Shown in pieces: positions 29,693 through 37,366 of a DNA stretch of 37,366 nucleotides. Within the stretch, counting starts at the first letter, position 1. Every line of letters starts with the position of its first letter. Both the position numbers and the translations under genes were made by a program. Under the pieces are notes generated by a model. It was not told the DNA's origin, made no database searches, and saw only the letters and a program-made list of their open reading frames with translations. The DNA is from Polyangiaceae bacterium (lineage in GTDB: Bacteria; Myxococcota_A; Polyangia; Polyangiales; Polyangiaceae): the NCBI GenBank assembly GCA_029261965.1, contig JAJDAH010000437.1, forward strand, positions 1-37,366, written 5' to 3'.

Positions 29693-31399
29693 TCAGCGAC
29701 CCTCGCGCAGGCTGTCTCGGTCCCTTTGGATCTCCGCGCGCTGCTCGCTCGTGCCGACGAGCCCGCGGTCCATGGCTTCGAGGGCGTCGTCGTAGTGTCG
29801 CGCGGCTTGCTCGTACGCCAGGCGGGCTTCAGCGTGTCTTGCCGCTCGAAGGCTGAAGTCGACGGCTTGCTCCGCAGCGCCGGATCCGGCGGCCCTCATG
29901 AAGTGGTGGGCAATCACGCCCAGCATTTCCGGGTCGTCGGTCGCCCGCTGGGAGAGGATCTCGGCGGCGGCGCGATGCCATTCGGCTCGGTGCTTGGCGG
30001 TGAGCGCCTCATAGAGCGTCTCTCGCACCAGCGCGTGGGCGAGCTCGAACCGCTCGGGCCGGGCTTCGCGGATCCACCCTTCTCGAACCGACCGATCCAA
30101 ATGTTCGAGGGCGTCGTCCACCGGGGTTTCGGTCAGTCGCGCCGCGAGGGCGGGGGTGAACTGGTCGCTCAGGACTGACACGGCGTCGAGCAGGTTGCGA
30201 CACTGCTCCGGCAGGCTCTCGAGACGGTGTTCGATCGCGTCTCGGACTCCAGCGGGGATCGGGATCCGCCCACCGTCGAGGTCGGGCCCTGGCAAGCGAC
30301 GCAAGACCTCGTCGACGAAAAAGGGGTTGCCCTCGGTCATGGCGTGCACTTGCTGCACCAGCTCGCTCTTGGCGGCCTGGCCCCACACGCGTTGCATCAA
30401 TTCGGCGACGTCATCCGTGCCGAGTCCTCCGAGCGAAATACGGCGAACCGCTGGGTTCCGTGCGAGCTCTTTGACGGTGCGAGCGAGTCGTTCGGGCATG
30501 GCGAGGTCGCGGTACGCGCCGATGATCAACAAGCGCGACGAGTCGATGTTTTGGGAAAGAAACTCGAGCACGCGAAGCGATGCCTCGTCCGCCCAATGCA
30601 AGTCGTCCAGGGTCAGAACGATCGTGCGAACCTTCCCCGACCGTCGGAGGAATCGAGCGACTTCGTCGAAAAGGCGGAACCGTCGTCGCTCGGGGCTCGG
30701 CGCTTGTTGGCCGCTGACTTCGGGCAGGCTCTGCGCGGTGCCGGCGACCCAGAGGGTGTGCTCGTGCGACAGATTCGGAGGTTCGCGGCGCTTCGCCAGC
30801 GTTCGGAAAATCTGCGTCCAAGGCCAGTAGGCGGGGGCGCCCTCGCCTTCGAAGCACCGGCCGCCGAGGACTGCGGCGCCGCGGGCCCCGGCTGCGCGGG
30901 TGAGCTCGCTGAGAATGCGGGTCTTGCCGATGCCAGCTTGGCCGCCAAGCAAGGCGATGGTGCCCCGACCGGCGTCGGCGTCGTCGAACGCGCCGAGCAG
31001 CTCGCTCATGACATCGCTCCGTCCGACGAGCCCGTCCGCAGGGGGCTGGGCCGCGACCGTGGAAGCGGCGCGGGGCTGGGCCGTTGCTCCACGCACTTCG
31101 GCCACGAACCGGTAGCCGCGCCCGCGAAGGGTTTGAACGAAACTTTGCTCGCTTGGGGTGTCACCGAGCAGCTTTCGCGCCTCTTTGATGCAGCGTGGAA
31201 GAGCCGTGGCGCTCACGGCGCCGCCCCATAGCTTGTCGATGAGCTCTTGCTGCGGGACGACGCGGTCCCGGTTCGTCACGAGGTGCGCGAGCACGTCGAA
31301 CACTCGAGGTTCCATCGCGATCTTGCTTCCGCTCTTTCGAAGCTCGAACAGCGTGGTGTCGAGCTCGAACTCGCCGAAGATGTAGATCGCGTCGCTCAT
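29693..31399 (-). CDS. winged-helix/AAA ATPase transcriptional regulator
   Basis: The product is 568 residues from ATG 31399 (the frame start at 31453 is rejected, as homology starts at Tyr-Ile-Phe-Gly-Glu-Phe-Glu-Leu-Asp). Residues 5-100 are an OmpR/CadC-type winged helix (Arg-Val-Phe-Asp-Val-Leu, Leu-Ile-Asp-Lys-Leu-Trp, Gly-Arg-Gly-Tyr-Arg-Phe). Residues 120-400 are a STAND-like AAA domain with Walker A Gly-Gly-Gln-Ala-Gly-Ile-Gly-Lys-Thr (152-160) and Walker B Leu-Thr-Leu-Asp-Asp-Leu-His-Trp-Ala-Asp. The C-terminus reaches only the first TPR-like helices (Ala-Tyr-Glu-Gln-Ala-Ala-Arg-His-Tyr), whereas most such regulators are 900 residues or more, so it is short for the family. The signal and targets are unknown. 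It lies upstream of the serine hydrolase gene in the same direction, with a 115-bp gap. Confidence 0.85.
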   Translation of the reverse strand: MSDAIYIFGEFELDTTLFELRKSGSKIAMEPRVFDVLAHLVTNRDRVVPQQELIDKLWGGAVSATALPRCIKEARKLLGDTPSEQSFVQTLRGRGYRFVAEVRGATAQPRAASTVAAQPPADGLVGRSDVMSELLGAFDDADAGRGTIALLGGQAGIGKTRILSELTRAAGARGAAVLGGRCFEGEGAPAYWPWTQIFRTLAKRREPPNLSHEHTLWVAGTAQSLPEVSGQQAPSPERRRFRLFDEVARFLRRSGKVRTIVLTLDDLHWADEASLRVLEFLSQNIDSSRLLIIGAYRDLAMPERLARTVKELARNPAVRRISLGGLGTDDVAELMQRVWGQAAKSELVQQVHAMTEGNPFFVDEVLRRLPGPDLDGGRIPIPAGVRDAIEHRLESLPEQCRNLLDAVSVLSDQFTPALAARLTETPVDDALEHLDRSVREGWIREARPERFELAHALVRETLYEALTAKHRAEWHRAAAEILSQRATDDPEMLGVIAHHFMRAAGSGAAEQAVDFSLRAARHAEARLAYEQAARHYDDALEAMDRGLVGTSEQRAEIQRDRDSLREGR

Positions 31400-31413
31400 G
31401 GTCGACCCACCGC

Positions 31414-31785
31414 TCAGCGCACACCACGGATTTCGTTGCAGCGGTCCACGCACTCGGTTTCGTACGGCATGCAGGGGGCATCGATTCGACCGGCGGCGAG
31501 CTGAACGCAGGAAGTGACGTCGCTTCGTGAAACGCCGGCGCAGGCGTTCGCGATCCGCTCGCAGCTCGCCGACTCCAAATCTTCCGGCTCGGATCCCGAG
31601 GCGTCCGAATTTTCGGTGAGTGGGCCTCCTTCGGGAGGATCTTCATCGGTCAGATGGTTGCTCTTTCGAAAATCCGACCGCATCCCTCCACAGGTCGCCG
31701 CGCAGCCGTGAGTGATCGCCGTCACCGCGAGCACGGTGAGCGCCAGGCGTGTTCGACGCTCTTTGCGGGGTCGTTGGACAGACAT
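31414..31785 (-). CDS. small Cys-containing lipoprotein-like protein
   Basis: The product is 123 residues from ATG 31785. A basic n-region (Arg-Pro-Arg-Lys-Glu-Arg-Arg), a hydrophobic core 14-24 and Thr-His-Gly-Cys28 suggest a secreted or lipidated protein, though the lipobox is imperfect. A short acidic, Pro-rich linker is followed by six Cys in about 50 residues (Cys-x5-Cys-Ala-Gly, Cys-x3-Cys-Asn near the end), matching the C-terminal Cys patterns of the lipoproteins at 588 and 10481. The gene ends 14 bp before the start of the AAA regulator gene on the same strand, so the two may be co-transcribed. Function unknown. Confidence 0.65.
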   Translation of the reverse strand: MSVQRPRKERRTRLALTVLAVTAITHGCAATCGGMRSDFRKSNHLTDEDPPEGGPLTENSDASGSEPEDLESASCERIANACAGVSRSDVTSCVQLAAGRIDAPCMPYETECVDRCNEIRGVR

Positions 31786-31958
31786 GGATTTCCGCGTCGC
31801 GAGGTCCCGCATGCCAGGGTACACCGGCCGCGGCGCCTCAGCCGCAGGCCGAAGGTATGAGCGAGGGCTTGGCGCGAGCCTTTGGTGTACGAGGCGGCGT
31901 TTCACCGGTTTTTGCGCAGCCCGAATACCGTGGGCTTCGACTCCGATAGAATGCCGCC

Positions 31959-33236
31959 ATGCGATTCGCGTCCCTTTTGGGTGTTCTACTCACCGGAGCC
32001 GTCTCGTGCTCGAGCAGCGGCGGCGAAGGCAGCACCATTGGCGGCGGCACCGGTGGTGCAACGGGCGTAGGCGGTGCCGGCGCTACCGGAGGAATCATCG
32101 GCGGCGGAGGTAGCTCGGCCACGCCGTGCGCAAGCGATGCGATGTGTACCGGGTCTTCGTTTTGCAGTGTCACGGGCGTCTGTGTGAGCACCGGCAATTG
32201 TGGCGCGGACGGTGACTGCACGGCGCCGCAGACTTGCGGGCTGGGTTCGCGACAGTGTTTCGATCCCGGTGGCTGCGCCGCGGACGGCGACTGCATGGCC
32301 GGCATGGTGTGCACGATGGGACAGTGCGAAATCGGCGGAGGCTGTGGCCAGACGGTCTTCGGCATCGAACGAATCAAGCCCAACATGATCATCTTGCTCG
32401 ACCGCAGCGGCAGCATGGAGGGCGACGCCGGTGGCGACAGCCGTTGGAACGTCGCAAAAAACGCGATCAACACCGTGACGGCATCGTTCGACGACGAGAT
32501 CCGCTTTGGCTTGGCGACGTACTCGGCGTGTCTGCCTGGTGGTTGCGCGGCCGGTAGCATCGTCGTGCCTATCACGGACAACAATGCCGCGGCGATCCAA
32601 GGTTTCCTTTCGGACAAGATCGATCGCGGCAGCAACGACGGAGCAAATGTCACCTCCCAAGGGGTGGAGTATCTCTGTGATAGCGGCGATCCGGAGACGA
32701 GCACCGGGCGCTCTCTTCACGCGCTCGTTGGCGAGCCGACTCTGCAAGAGCCGGGACGGCAGAACACCGTGTTGCTCCTGACGGATGGGAACGAGACCAG
32801 TCAGTGCGTGACCCAGGGGCAAGACGGGCCGAGTGGAGCGATGGCGCTCCTCGGACAAACGGTGTCGGTTCGCACCTTCGTCGTCGGATTGGGACTGAAT
32901 TCGGCGACCATCGATTCGATAGCGATGGCCGGTGGCACCGGCGCGTCGACACCGGCCAACAACCAAACGGAGCTCGTCAATGCTCTGTCGGCGATCGCAT
33001 CCAGCGTGGCCACCTGCGAATTCGCCGTGGATGCCGCGCCTCCCAACCTCGATGAGCTCAGCGTGTTTTTCAACGACGACCCGGCCGGGATTCCGAACGA
33101 CCCGGGTAACGGATGGTCCTTCGACACGACGGACAACAGCCTGACCTTCAACGGCAGCTCGTGTGACGAAATCATGAGCGGCTCGGTCAACGACATCGAC
33201 GTCGTTTTTGGCTGCCCGCGCCCCGTGCCGCAGTAG
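31959..33236 (+). CDS. vWA-domain lipoprotein
   Basis: The product is 425 residues from ATG 31959. Lipobox Ala-Val-Ser-Cys17 is followed by a Gly/Ser/Thr-rich tether (18-53) and three to four Cys-rich modules with Cys-x-x-Asp-x-x-Cys and Asp-Gly-Asp-Cys spacing (57-130). A von Willebrand factor A domain (140-355) carries a full MIDAS start, Leu-Asp148-Arg-Ser150-Gly-Ser152-Met, and Leu-Leu-Thr-Asp-Gly-Asn as the later acidic element. A short Cys-bonded beta region closes the protein. Such proteins sit on the outer surface and bind proteins or metals in myxobacteria; the ligand is unknown. It is first of three same-strand lipoprotein genes (30 and 90-bp gaps). Confidence 0.88.
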   Translation: MRFASLLGVLLTGAVSCSSSGGEGSTIGGGTGGATGVGGAGATGGIIGGGGSSATPCASDAMCTGSSFCSVTGVCVSTGNCGADGDCTAPQTCGLGSRQCFDPGGCAADGDCMAGMVCTMGQCEIGGGCGQTVFGIERIKPNMIILLDRSGSMEGDAGGDSRWNVAKNAINTVTASFDDEIRFGLATYSACLPGGCAAGSIVVPITDNNAAAIQGFLSDKIDRGSNDGANVTSQGVEYLCDSGDPETSTGRSLHALVGEPTLQEPGRQNTVLLLTDGNETSQCVTQGQDGPSGAMALLGQTVSVRTFVVGLGLNSATIDSIAMAGGTGASTPANNQTELVNALSAIASSVATCEFAVDAAPPNLDELSVFFNDDPAGIPNDPGNGWSFDTTDNSLTFNGSSCDEIMSGSVNDIDVVFGCPRPVPQ

Positions 33237-33265
33237 CCACCGCGAGTGCTAAGCTCTGGGGGCCC

Positions 33266-33742
33266 ATGAGAACCGAGCGAAGTCTTGGCTTTCCGTTGGT
33301 AGTGACGGTCGCCGCGCTACTCGGCTGCAAGAGCATGAGCTACGAGCTGGCGACGGAAGAGGCGCGGGACACGTTGTCGAGGATGGTCAAAGACGTCGAG
33401 ACCACGTTTCATCGCGAGGGCGCGACGGGGCCATCGCACGAGCTACCGGCGACGACGTCGCCCGTCCCGCCGGATCTGGAGGTGGTCGCGGGCCACAAGA
33501 CCCAGCCGAATTTAGCGGCCTGGGAGGCGTGGAGCGAGCTTGGGTTCTCGCTCGTCGACCCACAATGGTGCCAGTACCAGTGGGTGAAGCAGTCCGAGTC
33601 CGCTGGCAGGGCCATCGCGAAGTGCGACCCCGACGGAGACCACGAAGCGACCATTCATTACGAGTGGGCAGTCACGATCTCTAGCCAAGCGGGTTCGAAG
33701 ACCATCGAGATTGCGCCCGAGCTCACTGTCGTCGACGACTAG
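33266..33742 (+). CDS. lipoprotein with pilin-like C-terminal domain
   Basis: The product is 158 residues from ATG 33266, 30 bp after the vWA gene. The lipobox is Ala-Leu-Leu-Gly-Cys21. The mature part has Ala-Trp-Glu-Ala-Trp-Ser-Glu-Leu-Gly-Phe (about 87-96), Tyr-Gln-Trp-Val, and Cys-Asp-Pro-Asp-Gly-Asp, a pattern seen in the globular heads of myxobacterial pilin-like proteins (Leu-Gly-Phe...Asp-Leu-Asp-Gly-Asp). The prepilin peptidase site and the long N-terminal helix of true pilins are absent. It is likely a surface lipoprotein built on a pilin-head fold; that fold is inference. Confidence 0.65.
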   Translation: MRTERSLGFPLVVTVAALLGCKSMSYELATEEARDTLSRMVKDVETTFHREGATGPSHELPATTSPVPPDLEVVAGHKTQPNLAAWEAWSELGFSLVDPQWCQYQWVKQSESAGRAIAKCDPDGDHEATIHYEWAVTISSQAGSKTIEIAPELTVVDD

Positions 33743-33831
33743 CGGAACGTTTTTTGTCGCTTCCCGGAAGGCCCGCGGGGTCGCCGATGCCGTCGCCGTG
33801 ATAGGGTTCGCATCAGCGAATCGAGGTAGTC

Positions 33832-34812
33832 ATGCTGAAGAACATCATGCGTCGTGTCGCGCTCGTCGCGACGTTCGCGATGGGCACCGTCGGCACCGGT
33901 TGCGGTGGCTCGAGCGGAGACGAGCTGACCGGCACGCCGGGGTGCACGACAGCACCGGACTGCGCGAGTTGCGGCAGCTGCGTCGAGCGCTGCCTCTGCC
34001 AAACGGGTCAGCAGGTCGAGTGCGAGATGAGCTGCATGATGTCCGGCACCGGTGGTGTGCCAGGTACCGGTGGCAATCCTGCGACTGGCGGCGCAACAGC
34101 CACCGGCGGCACGCCCGGCACGGGCGGCGTACCCGGCACGGGCGGCATGCCTGGTACCGGCGGCATGCCCGGTACCGGCGGTGGCATGATGACTGGCGAC
34201 CTCGGGATGGGGGACGGCCAAGACGTCGTCGTCATCGGCGATTCGTACATGAGTCTGTTCGTGATTGGTGTCCAGGTGTCTCTCGACAACATTTCGGGTC
34301 AGAGCTACCGAAAGCACGCCGTTCCCGGCACTCGCATGGGCGACCAGGCGATTCCGAATCAGTACCGAGGCGCGCGAGCCCAGAATCCGAACATCACGAC
34401 CGTGGTGATGGATGGTGGAGGAAACGACGTCCTGCAAGGTCCGACGCAGGACTGCATCAACGGCATCGGAGCCACCTGCCGACAAGTCATCGACGACGTC
34501 ATCGCCGTCGCGAACGATTTTTTCGTCGAGATGGCCAACGACGGGGTTCAGGACGTCGTGTACTTCTTCTACCCGCACTTGCCGGGCTCGAATGCCGGCC
34601 TGAACCCCGCGCTCGACTACGCGCTGCCGCTCGTTCGCGACGCTTGCGAGAATGCGCCGGTGGACTGTCACTTCGTCGACACGATTCCGGCGTTCACGGG
34701 GCACGAGCAGGAGTGGAACATCGGGGACAACGTCCACCCGAATCCCACGGGGATGGACGTCATCGCTGGTCTCGTTTGGGACTCGATGGTGGCCAACGGG
34801 GTCCGACGCTGA
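33832..34812 (+). CDS. SGNH/GDSL-type hydrolase lipoprotein
   Basis: The product is 326 residues from ATG 33832. The lipobox is Gly-Thr-Gly-Cys24. A Cys-rich segment (38-68) precedes a Pro-Gly-Thr-Gly-Gly repeat linker (72-117). The SGNH domain (130-326) shows block I Val-Ile-Gly-Asp-Ser138-Tyr, block III Gly-Gly-Gly-Asn198-Asp, and block V Asp299-Asn-Val-His302-Pro, so the catalytic triad and oxyanion residues are intact. Family members are esterases or acetylesterases acting on lipids or polysaccharides. The linker suggests display away from the outer membrane. It is third in the run of surface lipoprotein genes. Confidence 0.88.
   Translation: MLKNIMRRVALVATFAMGTVGTGCGGSSGDELTGTPGCTTAPDCASCGSCVERCLCQTGQQVECEMSCMMSGTGGVPGTGGNPATGGATATGGTPGTGGVPGTGGMPGTGGMPGTGGGMMTGDLGMGDGQDVVVIGDSYMSLFVIGVQVSLDNISGQSYRKHAVPGTRMGDQAIPNQYRGARAQNPNITTVVMDGGGNDVLQGPTQDCINGIGATCRQVIDDVIAVANDFFVEMANDGVQDVVYFFYPHLPGSNAGLNPALDYALPLVRDACENAPVDCHFVDTIPAFTGHEQEWNIGDNVHPNPTGMDVIAGLVWDSMVANGVRR
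34045..34182 (+). repeat. in-frame 15/18-bp repeat encoding Pro-Gly-Thr-Gly-Gly units
   Basis: Nine or so imperfect repeats of a short unit encode Gly-Gly-x-Pro-Gly-Thr tracts inside the SGNH lipoprotein gene. The last four units, with Gly-Gly-Met-Pro-Gly-Thr, are nearly identical at the DNA level, pointing to recent expansion by slippage. Confidence 0.85.
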
Positions 34813-34837
34813 GGCGGATTCGCGAGCTCGCCCTGAG

Positions 34838-36310
34838 TCAGCCACGCAACTTGTAGATCGCCCGTAGCCTCGTGCTCATCACCGGTGAGCCGTTTGGCAA
34901 GAAGGCGGCAACCATCGCGTCGACGAATTCGTGCCCCTTCTTTTTGAAGAGGTCCACGATGGCGGCCTCGACGTACAAGTCGCTGCCTTTTGGCACCTCC
35001 GCAAAATGTTGGGAGTCGGTCTGCAAGTGAAGCCACGGTCCCAGCTTCACGTTGGCGGCGAGGATCCAGTTCGTGGTGCCGAGCAGAAACGACGAGTTGG
35101 CGTATCCGCCCTCGTCGATCCGTAGGAGCTTGGGCATGTTTCCGGGGTCACGGGTGTAGGTCTCCATCGGCGACCCCGCGCCCCACGGGATCTTGACCGC
35201 GCCGACGCCACGCTTTTTGAGCTCCAGCAGGCCCTCCGTCGTTGCTGGGACGGACTTGCCCTCTGCCGGCGCGTCTCCGCGGCGCTGGGGCGGCTCGGGA
35301 CGAGAGAGCGGGATGTCGACTCGTGCCGTCGCGCACTGGGTCCCGGTTTCGTCGACGAGCTCGGCCTCGTAGGCGGTTTCGCCGCGTTCGCGCACTTCGA
35401 CCCGAAACTTGCGACGGTCGTAAAGTGGTTTTTTCACCACGACACTCGCGCGACCGTGCCGCAGCCACTCGACGCCCCAAGCCTCTACGGCGGGGTGCAA
35501 CAAGTAGGCGGACACGGTCACGCCGGGCACGAGGGCACCTTCGAACCCGTGCTGCTGGGCCACTTCGTCCGAGTGGATTTCGTTCTCGGAGTCCGGGACT
35601 TGGTTGAACGACGTGCCTTCGAAAGAAGTGGGCCGGGGCGGAAGTCGCCCGAGCACACCTCGTAGCGTTTCCATCGCGGTCTGGAAGTCTCCGCGTAATT
35701 TCTTGGCGGCCCGGGTTTTTGCCGTCGTGTGCCACCACGGCGGCATCGGTGATCCGTCGTCGATGATCGCGACCCGGGCCGCCCCCTCCGCGAACAGGGG
35801 CGCGTAGTCCGAAGGTCGAGGATCCGCGCTCAGGGTCGAGACAACGACCGGGTCCGTTGCTGGCTCTGCCTGGAGGTCATGGCTTGCGCTGGCGGCTTGC
35901 ACCGCGCTGGGCTTCGGCGCGGATTCGAACGACGGTGATGCGCCGCCGCCGTCGAGCCCTTTGCCGGGCAGAACGGCGACTACCGGGACTTGCTCGGCGC
36001 GTGAACCCGCCAGCAAAACTCCGACGTAGCCGCCTAGTCCCACGCCGACGACGCACGCGTACCCGAGCGCGTCGAGCGCGGCGTCGGCGTCGGCTGTCAA
36101 CACCTCCGGGCTGTAGCCGCCTCCGAGGCATCTGCCCGATCGTCCGTGTCCGCTGAAGTCGAGCGCGTAGACGGGGCCGGGCCAGTCGACGTCCTGCTCC
36201 GTGAAGTCCGCGGACGAGCCTCCGAGTTCGTGCAACAGAAGCAGCGGCGTGCCGCTGCCCGAGCGAAGCTCCTCAAGCCACAGCGAAACACGGCCTGAGT
36301 CGATTTTCAT
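34838..36310 (-). CDS. alpha/beta hydrolase-fold domain (no nucleophile) fused to MaoC-like hot-dog protein
   Basis: The product is 490 residues from ATG 36310, whose A overlaps the stop of the upstream hydrolase gene (TGATG); the frame upstream of it is rejected. Residues 1-200 look like an alpha/beta hydrolase: Leu-Leu-Leu-Leu-His-Glu-Leu-Gly-Gly, Tyr-Ala-Leu-Asp-Phe-Ser-Gly-His-Gly-Arg-Ser, and the nucleophile elbow, which reads Gly-Val-Gly-Leu-Gly with Gly replacing the catalytic Ser. Residues 230-490 resemble MaoC-like acyl dehydratases: Asp-Ser-Glu-Asn-Glu-Ile-His-Ser-Asp, then Gly-Phe-Glu-Gly-Ala-Leu-Val-Pro-Gly-Val. The hydratase Asp is Ser here while the His is kept. A CoA- or acyl-related role is likely, but catalysis by either half is doubtful. 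Confidence 0.72.
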   Translation of the reverse strand: MKIDSGRVSLWLEELRSGSGTPLLLLHELGGSSADFTEQDVDWPGPVYALDFSGHGRSGRCLGGGYSPEVLTADADAALDALGYACVVGVGLGGYVGVLLAGSRAEQVPVVAVLPGKGLDGGGASPSFESAPKPSAVQAASASHDLQAEPATDPVVVSTLSADPRPSDYAPLFAEGAARVAIIDDGSPMPPWWHTTAKTRAAKKLRGDFQTAMETLRGVLGRLPPRPTSFEGTSFNQVPDSENEIHSDEVAQQHGFEGALVPGVTVSAYLLHPAVEAWGVEWLRHGRASVVVKKPLYDRRKFRVEVRERGETAYEAELVDETGTQCATARVDIPLSRPEPPQRRGDAPAEGKSVPATTEGLLELKKRGVGAVKIPWGAGSPMETYTRDPGNMPKLLRIDEGGYANSSFLLGTTNWILAANVKLGPWLHLQTDSQHFAEVPKGSDLYVEAAIVDLFKKKGHEFVDAMVAAFLPNGSPVMSTRLRAIYKLRG

Positions 36311-37209
36311 CACGCGTCCAAAAAATCGAGGATGAGGCTGGCGGTGTCCTCCGGTCGCTCCATGTGCACGAAGTGTCCCGTGCCCAAGACCTTCACGCGT
36401 TCGACGTTCTGCACGAGCTCGAGTCGCTCGTCGAGCAGGTCGTCGGAGGCCGGGCCCCAGAAGTCGGGTTCCGTTCCGACGATGGCGAGCATCGGAGGTT
36501 TCACCCATCGCCATGCCGGCGCGATCCAATCGGCGTTCCAGGGCCCGAAGGACGCGGACATCGTCGGATCCGCCTTCCATACCCAGTCATCGCCAGAGCG
36601 TCGGGCGGCGTGGAACACGAAGTAGCGTAGCCATGGTTCCGAGAGGCGCTGGTTGCTTCGTCCGCGACGCTTCATCAGAGCGTCGAGGCTCGAGGCGGCA
36701 CGGAAGGCCGTCGACGCTTTGCGACGAGCGCGCAGAAATTCACCGAGTTCTTTGCACACCTCCTCGGACGTGTCGCCGCGAAACTTGAAGCCGCTCGGTG
36801 GGCCGAAACCGTCGATGTTCACGAGTTTTTTGACGAGATCCGGCATTCTCGTCGTCGCGTCGGTGGCTTGCCCGCCGCCCTTGCTGTGGCCAAGCAACTT
36901 CACGGGTCGCTCGAGAGACTTCACGACGGCACAAATGTCGTTGATGTCGTCGTGCCATCGGTACGCATCCGCCCACGTCGAGTCCCCGTGGCCTCGGGCA
37001 TCGACGGCGACGACGCGGTATCGCACCGCGAGCAAGGGCGCGAGGACATCGAAGGCTCGCGCGTGATCGAACATGCCGTGACACAAGACCAAGGGTTCGG
37101 CCTTCGGATCTCCCCACTCGACGAGGTTGAGCTCGAGGGGGCCCACGGCGAGCTTTCGTGCTCGCTCCGGCGGTACGGCGCCGGGAAATGTGGGTTCTTC
37201 GTCGCTCAC
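36310..37209 (-). CDS. alpha/beta hydrolase
   Basis: The product is 299 residues from GTG 37209; ATG 37311 would add 34 residues of unconserved basic sequence, and neither start has a clear ribosome binding site. Landmarks are Leu-Val-Leu-Cys-His-Gly-Met-Phe-Asp-His (oxyanion), Val-Asp-Ala-Arg-Gly-His-Gly-Asp-Ser, the nucleophile elbow Gly-His-Ser-Lys-Gly-Gly, and Gly-Thr-Gly-His-Phe-Val-His near the end. A full Ser-His-Asp triad is therefore plausible. The enzyme is soluble and cytoplasmic; the substrate is unknown. Its stop codon overlaps the start of the nucleophile-less hydrolase/MaoC fusion, so the two are translated in step and may form a pair. Confidence 0.82.
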   Translation of the reverse strand: MSDEEPTFPGAVPPERARKLAVGPLELNLVEWGDPKAEPLVLCHGMFDHARAFDVLAPLLAVRYRVVAVDARGHGDSTWADAYRWHDDINDICAVVKSLERPVKLLGHSKGGGQATDATTRMPDLVKKLVNIDGFGPPSGFKFRGDTSEEVCKELGEFLRARRKASTAFRAASSLDALMKRRGRSNQRLSEPWLRYFVFHAARRSGDDWVWKADPTMSASFGPWNADWIAPAWRWVKPPMLAIVGTEPDFWGPASDDLLDERLELVQNVERVKVLGTGHFVHMERPEDTASLILDFLDA

Positions 37210-37366
37210 CGCGACGCGGAGCCTGCCCGTTCGCCGGTCCGGCTCAGGGACACGGTGGCGGGCCGGGAGGAGCGGGGTCGGCGACGTCGCCGACCATTTA
37301 CCCCAGCGCATCCAATACAAGGCCGAAGCAGATCGCCTCGCCTAACAAAACGGGATACACCGGACC

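Noticed and set aside
36311-36580. 90-residue N-terminal extension of the hydrolase/MaoC fusion
   Set aside because: It lies wholly inside the upstream hydrolase gene in another frame and is Arg-rich; the ATG in the TGATG overlap is the better start.
1-37366. tRNA, rRNA, CRISPR array, prophage or plasmid origin
   Set aside because: I looked for clover-leaf-like blocks, regularly spaced repeats, structural phage genes and iteron clusters and saw none that held up by eye.

Overview
The window reads as chromosome of a large-genome, high-GC Gram-negative bacterium, most likely a myxobacterium-like member of Myxococcota. This is an inference from three things: many lipoproteins with Cys/Gly/Ser-rich or Pro-Gly-Thr-Gly-Gly N-termini, an abundance of GTG starts, and signalling and secondary-metabolism-type genes scattered on both strands. 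No rRNA, tRNA, CRISPR array or phage module was seen.

Layout. (1) 1-2826, minus strand: a membrane protein resembling GT-C glycosyltransferases followed by two Cys-rich lipoproteins, the last running off the left edge. (2) 3048-10479: an outer-membrane beta-barrel gene (minus) divergent from a four-gene plus-strand run: GbsR/MarR-type regulator, periplasmic LolA-like protein, a 791-residue fusion of a CrtC/AttH-type lipocalin-fold domain with a polyprenyl diphosphate synthase, and an HMG-CoA synthase. I read this as a regulated locus that makes a terpenoid and moves it toward the outer membrane. It is the best candidate here for an undescribed system. (3) 10481-11392: a lipoprotein. (4) 11526-19631: four small-molecule or glycan methyltransferases (two Methyltransf_24-like, two TylF/MycF-like), a 2OG-Fe(II) oxygenase, a family 2 glycosyltransferase, two sulfotransferases and a sulfatase. 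Together they look like a decoration locus for a sulfated, methylated glycan or metabolite. (5) 19728-23696: glutaminase, a PLP-dependent decarboxylase and a Tat/lipoprotein-type carotenoid oxygenase.

(6) 23548-28307: a segment bounded by two direct copies of a 241-bp sequence (six differences, all transitions). Each copy contains the 3' end of the carotenoid oxygenase gene plus the 3' end of a convergent serine hydrolase gene. The parsimonious reading is that the oxygenase and hydrolase genes were once adjacent, and that about 4.3 kb (transposase remnant, lipoprotein, hybrid histidine kinase, esterase remnant, IS91-like remnant) was inserted between them. (7) 28246-31785: serine beta-lactamase-like lipoprotein, winged-helix/AAA regulator and a small Cys-containing lipoprotein, all minus. 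(8) 31959-34812: three plus-strand surface lipoproteins (vWA, pilin-like, SGNH hydrolase). (9) 34838-37209, minus: an alpha/beta hydrolase translationally coupled to a fusion of a nucleophile-less alpha/beta hydrolase domain with a MaoC-like hot-dog region.

All family assignments come from reading motifs by eye; no database search was run. Start codons were moved inward from the longest open frame where signal peptides, ribosome binding sites or gene overlaps argued for it.
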